In this document: one piece after another, positions 1-5,246 of the stretch
How the letters are laid out: the number at the start of each line of letters is the position of its first letter
Position numbering within the stretch: the stretch's first letter is position 1
Assembly (NCBI GenBank): GCA_005883855.1
Contig: VBAU01000237.1
Span: forward strand, 1-5,928
Length of the DNA: 5,928 nt
Source: Bacteroidota bacterium
GTDB lineage: Bacteria; Bacteroidota; Bacteroidia; Chitinophagales; Chitinophagaceae
Reading direction: 5' to 3'
Translations under genes and position numbers: made by a program
The notes under the pieces: model-generated
What the model was told of the DNA's origin: nothing
The model's database searches: none
The model's input: the letters and a program-made list of their open reading frames with translations, nothing else

Positions 1-374
1 TCCTTTGCACCATTAAACTTTTGCCTGGGAATATAAATGTCAGGCATTGGTTTGTCTGTTTCCGCGATAAAGAATGCAAACCCATCATTCATTTCCATTT
101 TGCCCATGAACTCAGTCTGCTTTCTGCGGAGCACTTCTGAGATCACTCCCTGCATCCGTTTGCCGCCTTTTTTATCCTCCTTGATGCTGACCCGAACCGT
201 ATCTCCGTGTAAGGCAGTATTGAAATCGCCGGGTCTCACGATCACGTCTACAGGTAAGTTGTCTACTATTACAAAACCCATTCCCGAGCGACTGATGTCC
301 AGCACTCCTTTGATCGCTTCTTCATGTCCCTGATATCTTTCCTTCTTTTTTTTCTTCGAATTTTTTCTTCCCAT
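1..374 (-). CDS. rnr: Ribonuclease R, 5' (N-terminal) part, cut by window edge
   Basis: RNase R is a processive 3'-to-5' exoribonuclease of the RNB/RNase II family that degrades structured RNA in the cytoplasm. Only the first 124 codons are present; the catalytic RNB and S1 domains lie outside the window. From the ATG at 374 the protein opens with a lysine-rich basic tail (residues 3-13). The N-terminal OB fold of the family follows, about residues 23-64, with GVLDISRSGMGFVIV (23-37) and VRPGDFNTALHGDTVRV (46-62). A second cold-shock-like domain begins near residue 75, with GFAFFIAETDKPMPDIYIP at 98-116. The helix-turn-helix extension found at the N-terminus of E. coli RNase R is absent. The gene starts 54 bp after the lpxK stop on the same strand. 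No Shine-Dalgarno site or clear promoter is visible in that gap, so co-transcription with lpxK is likely. The family call rests on the OB-domain motif, which is characteristic. Confidence 0.9.
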   Translation of the reverse strand, partial: MGRKNSKKKKKERYQGHEEAIKGVLDISRSGMGFVIVDNLPVDVIVRPGDFNTALHGDTVRVSIKEDKKGGKRMQGVISEVLRRKQTEFMGKMEMNDGFAFFIAETDKPMPDIYIPRQKFNGAK

Positions 375-428
375 GAAATAGTTTTTTATCGTCCGATTCA
401 ATCGAAATTTTGTTGCTGACTGCTATGA

Positions 429-1541
429 CTACCGGGACACGTCCGGCAATCCAACCGTCCCTTCTTCATGAGGAACCGGCTTAAACTGTTCAATAAATTT
501 TATCGTCGTGCTGACAAATGCATCTTCCGCTCCAAATAAAAAATAGTGCCGAATTGGAATTACGTAAATCGGCAGCTCTTCTAATTCACTTTTAAATTTC
601 ATCAGCCTAATCGCATCTTTTTCCGTCGTGAGTATAATCTTGTTGGCTGAGTCAATCCGTTCAAATCGTTTCTTTATTTCATTAAGGTCATCGATTCGAA
701 AGATGTAATGATCGCTGAATGAAATCATATAATATGCATGGCTGCGCTCTTCCAATAATTTTTTCAATGGTTGTGGATTGGCAATTCCGGTTACCAATAG
801 CACCTCTGTTTTCAGATTCAGTTCAAAATGATTAAGTCTTGTTATGTGGTAGGGCGAGCCGTATTGAATCGTCGAAAAAAAAACCTGCTGACGCGGTAAT
901 GGCCGGATCTCTTTCCTGATCTTATCCGCGTCGTCGGCAGTTAACTCAGGTTTACACTTTGTCACGACGATGACATGCGCCCTTTTGTAGGAGGACTTTA
1001 GGTCCCGCAGATCTCCCGTCGGCAAATAGAAATCCCATGTAAATAAATTATTGTAATCGGTAAGCAAAATATTTAAGCCTGCATTGATGGCACGGTGTTG
1101 AAACGCGTCATCCAAAATAATAGCCTCGGTGTCGGACTTGTCATGTAGCAACTGCGGTATGGCCACAAGTCTTTCCTCACCGACCGCCACGGGAACGCCG
1201 GGAAACTTCAAATGAAACAACATCGGCTCATCGCCAATGTCAAGCGCGGTGCTGTGTTCGTTGGCGAGCGCATAGCCCCTGGTCTTGCGTTTGTAGCCCC
1301 TGCTTAATGTAGCAATCCGAAACCGGTCTTTTAAGTGTTCAACCAAAAATTCAACCATCGGGGATTTACCGGTACCACCAACGGACAAGTTCCCGACACA
1401 AATCACAGGAAGTCCAAATGAAGAGGAACGAAAAATATTCTTGTCGTACAAAAAATTGCGCAGCCAAAGAATCGACCAATAAACTACTGCAAAGGGTAAG
1501 AAAAGAATGCGAAAAGACTTCAGAAACCAATTAGAAAACAT
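429..1541 (-). CDS. lpxK: Tetraacyldisaccharide 4'-kinase (lipid A kinase)
   Basis: LpxK transfers the gamma-phosphate of ATP to the 4' position of the tetraacyl disaccharide 1-phosphate, giving lipid IVA, late in lipid A synthesis at the inner face of the cytoplasmic membrane. The 370-residue protein is of usual family length. Residues about 11-30 form a hydrophobic, probably membrane-anchoring segment. The Walker A loop VGNLSVGGTGKS lies at 49-60, the family motif SRGYKRKTRGY at 80-90, GDEPML at 103-108 and the acidic motif DDAFQHR at 144-150. PTGDLRD and TEKDAIRL follow further on. All are landmarks of the LpxK P-loop family. The ATG at 1541 overlaps the end of the upstream cyclo-ligase gene by 11 bp (ATGTTTTCTAA), so translational coupling is likely. 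The stop is TAG. No disruption is seen. The assignment is secure by motif content. Confidence 0.96.
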   Translation of the reverse strand: MFSNWFLKSFRILFLPFAVVYWSILWLRNFLYDKNIFRSSSFGLPVICVGNLSVGGTGKSPMVEFLVEHLKDRFRIATLSRGYKRKTRGYALANEHSTALDIGDEPMLFHLKFPGVPVAVGEERLVAIPQLLHDKSDTEAIILDDAFQHRAINAGLNILLTDYNNLFTWDFYLPTGDLRDLKSSYKRAHVIVVTKCKPELTADDADKIRKEIRPLPRQQVFFSTIQYGSPYHITRLNHFELNLKTEVLLVTGIANPQPLKKLLEERSHAYYMISFSDHYIFRIDDLNEIKKRFERIDSANKIILTTEKDAIRLMKFKSELEELPIYVIPIRHYFLFGAEDAFVSTTIKFIEQFKPVPHEEGTVGLPDVSR

Positions 1542-2100
1542 AAACGTTATTCGGCGTGATACAAAAATCTAAAGGTACGTCAAATTCATGGGTGCCATCT
1601 ATCTTGTCGACGGGTTCGAAATAGCAGAAACCGACCTTCAAACAGTCAGCACGGCATTGCTGAAGATATTTATCATAGTATCCTCGTCCGTAACCAATCC
1701 TGTATCCTTGTTTGTCAAAAATAAGGAGAGGCACAAATACCATATCGATCGCGCCGGCGTCGGTAACAGTTCCATCCATGGGTTCATGAATGTTCCAGGC
1801 GTTTTTTTGAAATGCGGTGTCAGCGTCCACCCCAATCGCTTCCATCTCCTGCTTAACGAAGTCAGACTTGGGATACAAAAATCTTATCGCCGGGCTCTTG
1901 AATTCGACATATCCATTAAACAGGTGAGTATTGGGTTCATGATTTTCTTCAATTGGCCAGTACGAAAGCAAATGATTGATTTGAGGCAAATCCACTTTTT
2001 GAAATTGAATTAGCATCAGGTCGTCAGCCTTCGCTCTCTCTGCGGCCGAAAGTTCTTTTCTTTTCTCTTTAAATATTTTCCTGGCTTCTTCCTTATTCAT
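1531..2100 (-). CDS. ygfA: 5-formyltetrahydrofolate cyclo-ligase (5,10-methenyl-THF synthetase)
   Basis: This cytoplasmic enzyme uses ATP to convert 5-formyl-THF to 5,10-methenyl-THF, returning the stored folate to one-carbon metabolism. With the ATG at 2100 it is 189 residues, typical of the family. The N-terminus MNKEEARKIFKEKRKELS is the usual basic helix. FLYPKSDF at 74-81 and the signature VPLLIFDKQGYRIGYGRGYYDKYL region at 123-146 (nucleotide and folate site, GYGRGYYD core) follow. HEFDVPLDFCIT near 171-182 is the C-terminal motif. The frame stays open upstream to an ATG at 2229, which would add 43 residues. Those residues come from a GC-rich spacer and do not resemble the family, so I prefer 2100. 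The gene overlaps lpxK by 11 bp and lies 146 bp after rsmD. No Shine-Dalgarno site is seen. The E. coli homologue is ygfA (fau). Confidence 0.94.
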   Translation of the reverse strand: MNKEEARKIFKEKRKELSAAERAKADDLMLIQFQKVDLPQINHLLSYWPIEENHEPNTHLFNGYVEFKSPAIRFLYPKSDFVKQEMEAIGVDADTAFQKNAWNIHEPMDGTVTDAGAIDMVFVPLLIFDKQGYRIGYGRGYYDKYLQQCRADCLKVGFCYFEPVDKIDGTHEFDVPLDFCITPNNVYVF

Positions 2101-2118
2101 ATTAATTAAATCTTCTTT

Positions 2119-2129
2119 CAAACAGTTTG
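2119..2129. repeat. Short palindrome CAAACAGTTTG upstream of the cyclo-ligase start
   Basis: A perfect 5-bp inverted repeat (CAAAC / GTTTG) around one central base lies 19-29 bases upstream of the chosen start of the cyclo-ligase gene. It sits at the junction between an AT-rich leader (2101-2130, about 23% GC) and the GC-rich element that follows. It could be an operator half-site, the end of the element, or chance. Nothing in the sequence decides between these. Confidence 0.35.
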
Positions 2130-2130
2130 C

Positions 2131-2210
2131 TTCGTCGTACCAACGCAGAGCGCAATCACGCCGCTCGCATGGACGAGGGACTCCAGTGAGGAAACACGTC
2201 GCTACCATCC
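2131..2210. repeat. GC-rich hairpin-forming spacer, candidate dispersed element
   Basis: This is the core of the 146-bp spacer between rsmD and the cyclo-ligase gene. It is about 60% GC (48 of 80 bases), against a leader of about 23% GC on one side. It holds a hairpin at 2145-2168 (stem of 2+5 bp with one bulged A, 9-base loop). An alternative small hairpin, CTCG-CATGGA-CGAG, lies at 2164-2177. Near-direct repeats CGTCGTACC (2133-2141) and CGTCGCTACC (2197-2206) sit close to its two ends. Neither strand carries a recognisable protein, although the minus frame of the cyclo-ligase reads through it without a stop. I infer a small non-coding repeated element inserted between the two gene pairs. 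A structured leader RNA for the cyclo-ligase and lpxK is the alternative. Confidence 0.45.
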
Positions 2211-2246
2211 TTCTTTTCAGTCGCGTCACAGCAATCCGAAAAAATC

Positions 2247-2792
2247 TTAATCCCTGTTTTCGATAAATATTGAAAATATGGTGGTGCCATAATTCCTTTC
2301 TGTTTTATAAAAAGGGAACTTCTTGTACTCATTTTTTGGTGTATGTTCCAAAACGAACCATCCCCGCACCTTTAATAGTTTCTTCTCAAAGATCAATGTT
2401 GGTAAATCATCGATGTTTTTTAGAGCATATGGCGGACCCGCAAAAATAAAATCGAATTGCTCACGGCACTGATCGATGAAATTAAACACATCCATTTTTA
2501 TTATTTTCAAATGTTCCAGGTGAAGTTGTTTGGCTGTCCTCTTAATGAATTCATACATCTGCGCATCTTTCTCAACAATAGTTTGATCTGTCGCCCCTCT
2601 CGAGGCTAATTCATAACTTATGCTTCCAGTGCCACCGAAGAGATCGAGGGTCGTTAACTCAGAAATCTCAAGGTTATTTTCCATTATGTTGAATAATCCC
2701 TCTTTGGCAACGTCAGTAGTTGGCCTCGTGTGAGGCATTTTGCCCGGTGGATTTATTTTTCTTCCGCCTAACTCTCCCCCTATGATGCGCAT
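2247..2792 (-). CDS. rsmD: 16S rRNA (guanine(966)-N2)-methyltransferase RsmD
   Basis: RsmD transfers a methyl group from S-adenosylmethionine to N2 of G966 in 16S rRNA during 30S assembly. The 181-residue protein has the family layout. MRIIGGELGGRKI opens it, RPTTDVAKEGLFNIM lies at 23-37, the Rossmann SAM-binding loop LDLFGGTGS at 49-57, an acidic end of strand two in VEKD (73-76) and MDVFNF at 100-105. The catalytic motif IV reads FIFAGPPYAL (115-124). The usual first residue of (D/N)PPY is Gly119 here, from codon GGT. Everything else looks intact, so the protein may still fold and bind SAM. Whether the change is a lineage variant or a loss of activity cannot be told. The ATG at 2792 overlaps the end of the DUF3822 gene by 13 bp, which implies coupled translation, and the start matches the conserved MRIIGG terminus. 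Confidence 0.95.
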   Translation of the reverse strand: MRIIGGELGGRKINPPGKMPHTRPTTDVAKEGLFNIMENNLEISELTTLDLFGGTGSISYELASRGATDQTIVEKDAQMYEFIKRTAKQLHLEHLKIIKMDVFNFIDQCREQFDFIFAGPPYALKNIDDLPTLIFEKKLLKVRGWFVLEHTPKNEYKKFPFYKTERNYGTTIFSIFIENRD

Positions 2793-3607
2793 GATGCCAG
2801 CTTATATAAAGATGAAAAAAAATGCACCGGGTATTCATCAAAAGCGCCGCTCAACTGAATGTCATTTTCAACACTTGCGAATTGGATATTTAGAAAATAT
2901 TGATACAGTTCTTTGAAGACGGCAGATTGCCTGTCGATCAAACCTGATAATATAATTTCCGCGGCATTTTGTGACAAAGAATATTGTTCACAAGTTTTTA
3001 GCAACCAGTATAGCACATCTTCAGCTTTAGAATAATAAAAAATCTGTGCCAACAACAACGAATTGTTCGCCAGGGCAACAACACTAAAGCTGTCCGTCTT
3101 AAAATCGACGAAAAGCTTGCCCCGATCGTAGTCGCCTATATCATTCTTTAAAATTACCGAGTGCATATGCCAGAAGTTCCCCGTCGAAAAGCGACGACTC
3201 AATAACTCATGCATAGATGCCGGCACATAATATGAATTATACATGTTCCATTCGGCAATAGATTCGCTCACTACCAAATTCTCAGCCTTTTCATACATGC
3301 CCTGGAGCAGCGATTGGGTTTCCTCCAATCGATAAAATTTTGAAGGTATCAAAAGGCTTTCCGGAAAGTAGTAACCTATGATGGTTTGCCTGAATGATTG
3401 CTTCAGCTCATCAGTTCTGTCAAGCACCATTTGCAAAATATTCGCGTTATCTTTTTCATCGGCTGTGTAATAGCCCAATTGCACCATCATTTGATTGGCA
3501 TAATCTATGATCGCGAAACAGCAATGAATCTCGCCAACCTCAATTAGCAGAACAGCCTGGGATGAATTTAGCTCCTCACAATTTCCAATTTTAAAAACGG
3601 GTTTCAT
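2780..3607 (-). CDS. DUF3822 family protein (actin-like fold suspected), unknown function
   Basis: This 275-residue protein resembles the DUF3822 family, which I know as a Bacteroidota protein group encoded next to rsmD and thought to have an actin/Hsp70-like ATPase fold. Its function is not established. No signal peptide or membrane segment is visible. Features consistent with the fold are two strand-rich stretches, AVLLIEVGEIHCCFAIID at 18-35 and KLFVDFKTDSFSVVAL at 164-179. A tyrosine-rich helix (IFYYSKAEDVLYWLLK, 189-204), an IILSGLID loop at 218-225 and the end HFFSSLYKLASC at 262-273 follow. The frame opens at 3628, but the ATG at 3607 gives the more natural start MKPVFKIGN and avoids seven odd residues (MWLILHA), so I use it. 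It is the first gene of the minus-strand run and overlaps rsmD by 13 bp, suggesting a linked role or simply coupled expression. Confidence 0.8.
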   Translation of the reverse strand: MKPVFKIGNCEELNSSQAVLLIEVGEIHCCFAIIDYANQMMVQLGYYTADEKDNANILQMVLDRTDELKQSFRQTIIGYYFPESLLIPSKFYRLEETQSLLQGMYEKAENLVVSESIAEWNMYNSYYVPASMHELLSRRFSTGNFWHMHSVILKNDIGDYDRGKLFVDFKTDSFSVVALANNSLLLAQIFYYSKAEDVLYWLLKTCEQYSLSQNAAEIILSGLIDRQSAVFKELYQYFLNIQFASVENDIQLSGAFDEYPVHFFSSLYKLASCAS

Positions 3608-3629
3608 GGCGTGCAAGATAAGCCACAAC

Positions 3630-3643
3630 GTTCAAGGTTCAAG
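3630..3643. repeat. Tandem pair of the heptamer GTTCAAG
   Basis: Two exact copies of GTTCAAG lie side by side, followed by a degraded third unit, CTACAAT. The pair falls just upstream of the DUF3822 start and overlaps the weak promoter candidate on the minus strand. It is out of phase with the longer heptamer array further right in the same spacer, so the two probably arose separately. Confidence 0.5.
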
Positions 3644-3668
3644 CTACAATAGGTTGTACCAACTCAAA
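3639..3668 (-). promoter_or_regulatory. Weak candidate Bacteroidota-type promoter for the DUF3822-rsmD run
   Basis: On the minus strand TTTG (3668-3665) is followed after 18 bases by TAGCTTGA (3646-3639). This is a partial match to the Bacteroidota -33 TTTG and -7 TAnnTTTG boxes, and it lies 32 bases before the DUF3822 ATG. The -7 box fails at its last two positions. It is the best site I found in the divergent spacer on this strand, but the match is weak. Confidence 0.2.
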
Positions 3669-3681
3669 TATCAATACGTGC

Positions 3682-3737
3682 GTTGTTGCCCATCGCCTAT
3701 TGTTTATTGCTTATTACTTATTGTCTATTGCCTGTTG
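3682..3737. repeat. Heptanucleotide tandem array, consensus YYTATTG
   Basis: Six consecutive 7-base units from 3696 to 3737 fit YYTATTG with at most one or two differences (for example CCTATTG, TTTATTG, CTTATTA, CCTGTTG). Two more degraded units (GTTGTTG, CCCATCG) extend the phase back to 3682. It lies in the spacer between the divergent DUF3822 and MATE genes, about 60 bp before the MATE start. Translated, it gives the low-complexity peptide type IVYCLL, which I regard as spurious. Arrays of this kind are familiar from Bacteroidota spacers; their role is unknown. The remaining bases, 3738-3798, show no clear promoter or ribosome binding site. Confidence 0.85.
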
Positions 3738-3798
3738 CCCTTCGGTAATCCTTCCCACCTGCTTGTTCCTCATTCATTAACTTGCAGCCCTTTTCATT

Positions 3799-5148
3799 AT
3801 GAGCACAACGACTAGCTTACAGGTTGAAACTTCTTACCGGCAAATCATCAAACTCGCTCTGCCGATTAGCCTCGCCATGCTCATACCGCAATTCAATTTT
3901 ATTACCACCAATATTTTCCTGGGACATTATAACCAGCAATCTCTTGCCATTGCCGGCATCACCGGCGTTTATTATCTCATCTTCGCAATGATCGGCTTTG
4001 GACTTAACAATGGTTTGCAAGCTCTAATTTCAAGACGCGCCGGAGAGAATCGACCTGAGGAAATTGGGAAAATTTTTTCGCAAGGTGTCTACATTGCGAT
4101 GGCTATAGCGGTGATTGGAATTACCGTTACGTGGTTGGTGGCACCCGCAATTTTGAAACAGGTTATTCATGATCCGGATACGGCGAAAAAAGCAATTCGA
4201 TTTTTGAATATTCGCATCTGCGGTTTGCCCTTTTTATATGTGTACCAAATGCGCAACGCATTGTTGGTAGGAACAAATCAAAGTCAATATCTGGTAATTG
4301 GAACGCTGGCTGAAGCAATCGCGAACATTCTTTTTGATTACAGTTTGATCTTTGGTCATTTTGGATTTCCGGAAAAAGGTTTTAATGGAGCAGCTATTGC
4401 TTCGATTATCGCAGAGTTTACGGGTATGTTCGTGATCTTTCTGGTCATCTGGCAAAAAGGTATTAGCAAAAGGTTCTCTTTATTCAGTCATTTTGATTGG
4501 AATACACCGATCATCAAACAAATCCTTTCGATCTCCCTCCCATTGATCTTTCAGTTGGCTGTAAGTCTTATCAGTTGGGAGTTTTTTTACATTCTCATTG
4601 AGCACCACGGACAAGAGGCTCTTGCTATCTCTAACATCATGCGTAACATTTTTGGCCTTATTGGCTGCTTCATTTGGGCATTTGCCGCAACCGGCGCTGC
4701 GATGGTAAGCAACGTTATTGGCCAGGGTAAGCACGAGAACGTATACCCTCTTATTTTAAAGATCATTTCGATAAGTACTGGTGTCTCATTTGTCATTTGT
4801 ATTCTTATCAATCTTTTTCCGCGGATTCTTCTTTCTGTGTTCGGGCAAAATGAAACCTTTATTCAACATGCAATACCTGTAGTGCGAGTTCTCACCTTCG
4901 CGATATTGTTAATGTCATTTTCCAGCATCTGGCTAAATTCAGTCACTGGCACGGGAAATAGTCGGATCACCTTACTAATTGAGATTATTACAATCATCCT
5001 ATACTGCATTTACGTCTATGTAGTGTTGGAAAAATTATTTCTGCCCATCGCTTATGGCTGGATGAGTGAATGGCTTTATTGGATCTCTCTTTTTATTTTC
5101 TCCTGGCTTTATATGCGGAGCGGAAGGTGGAAGGCAAAGGTCATTTGA
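3799..5148 (+). CDS. MATE family multidrug/Na+ (or H+) antiporter
   Basis: This is a multidrug and toxin extrusion (MATE) transporter of the inner membrane. It probably exports cationic or other small molecules in exchange for Na+ or H+; the substrate cannot be told. The 449 residues are full family length and hydrophobic throughout, with about 12 membrane segments (first near 16-40, last near 426-440). Family marks seen are the start of helix 1 (LALPISLAMLIPQ, 19-31), NILFDYSLIFGHFGFPEKGFNG around 176-197 leading into GAAIAS, and NIMRNIFGLIGCFIWAF at 279-295. The VSNVIGQGK loop lies at 303-311, which marks the second pseudo-symmetric half. The protein ends in SGRWKAKVI, a usual type of basic tail. 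The ATG at 3799 is the first in frame and places helix 1 correctly. The gene is divergent from DUF3822 and bounded on both sides by heptamer arrays. The TGA stop lies within the downstream array. Confidence 0.93.
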   Translation: MSTTTSLQVETSYRQIIKLALPISLAMLIPQFNFITTNIFLGHYNQQSLAIAGITGVYYLIFAMIGFGLNNGLQALISRRAGENRPEEIGKIFSQGVYIAMAIAVIGITVTWLVAPAILKQVIHDPDTAKKAIRFLNIRICGLPFLYVYQMRNALLVGTNQSQYLVIGTLAEAIANILFDYSLIFGHFGFPEKGFNGAAIASIIAEFTGMFVIFLVIWQKGISKRFSLFSHFDWNTPIIKQILSISLPLIFQLAVSLISWEFFYILIEHHGQEALAISNIMRNIFGLIGCFIWAFAATGAAMVSNVIGQGKHENVYPLILKIISISTGVSFVICILINLFPRILLSVFGQNETFIQHAIPVVRVLTFAILLMSFSSIWLNSVTGTGNSRITLLIEIITIILYCIYVYVVLEKLFLPIAYGWMSEWLYWISLFIFSWLYMRSGRWKAKVI

Positions 5149-5212
5149 AATTCGAAAATCGAATATTGAGATTCGAAAATTCGGATTACGAATTTTGAAT
5201 TTTGGATTTAAC
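5122..5212. repeat. Heptanucleotide tandem array, consensus near ATTCGAA, in phase with the MATE 3' end
   Basis: Thirteen 7-base units can be laid end to end without a slip. They begin with GGAAGGT and GGAAGGC inside the MATE gene, pass through ATTTGAA (holding the TGA stop at 5146-5148), ATTCGAA and AATCGAA, and end with ATTTTGA and ATTTTGG. The core from 5143 to 5205 is convincing. The purine-rich first three units are also explained as codons for the basic MATE tail and may match by chance. The units are near-palindromic, so inverted repeats arise inside the array: 5150-5155 with 5159-5164, and 5176-5183 with 5189-5196. The frames translate to FEIRKSNIEIRK-type peptides, familiar as false ORFs in Bacteroidota spacers. 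The array is unlike the YYTATTG array before the MATE gene. Confidence 0.85.
5176..5196 (+). terminator. AT-rich hairpin after the MATE gene, possible terminator
   Basis: AAAATTCG (5176-5183) pairs perfectly with CGAATTTT (5189-5196) around a GATTA loop, 27 bases after the MATE stop. The stem has only two G-C pairs and no uninterrupted T run follows, so it is at best a weak intrinsic terminator. It may just be a by-product of the near-palindromic heptamers. Confidence 0.25.
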
Positions 5213-5227
5213 TTCAAGCTACCTTTA
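5195..5227 (+). promoter_or_regulatory. Candidate Bacteroidota-type promoter for the SMP-30 family gene
   Basis: TACCTTTA at 5220-5227 matches the Bacteroidota -7 box TAnnTTTG at all fixed positions but the last. TTG at 5195-5197 lies 22 bases upstream, within the 17-23 spacing reported for this promoter type. The -7 box ends 19 bases before the ATG at 5247, leaving a short leader of about a dozen bases. The -33 element is supplied by an ATTTTGA unit of the heptamer array. A nearer TTTG at 5201-5204 has a spacing of 15, which is too short. Confidence 0.4.
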
Positions 5228-5246
5228 TTCACACAACATCTTCTCT

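Noticed and set aside
37..333. Open frame of 98 codons on the plus strand at the left edge
   Set aside because: It lies antisense to the RNase R N-terminus, whose OB-domain motifs are unmistakable, and its product resembles nothing.
394..404. Small inverted repeat CGAT-TCA-ATCG in the lpxK-rnr gap
   Set aside because: A four-pair stem with no T run on the minus strand is too weak to call a terminator or operator.
1634..1645. The string TTCAAACAGT occurs here and again at 2117-2126
   Set aside because: One copy is inside conserved cyclo-ligase coding sequence; a ten-base match without flanking similarity is likely chance.
1588..2013. Plus-strand open frame of 141 codons
   Set aside because: It is antisense to the cyclo-ligase gene, which carries full family motifs; it has no recognisable domain.
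3645..3658. Inverted repeat TACAA-TAGG-TTGTA in the divergent spacer
   Set aside because: A five-pair AT-rich stem; it could be an operator, but nothing else supports it and such repeats are expected by chance.
3606..3815. Plus-strand open frame of 69 codons overlapping the divergent spacer
   Set aside because: Its product is mainly the translation of the YYTATTG array (IVYCLL-type repeats) and it runs into the MATE start in another frame.
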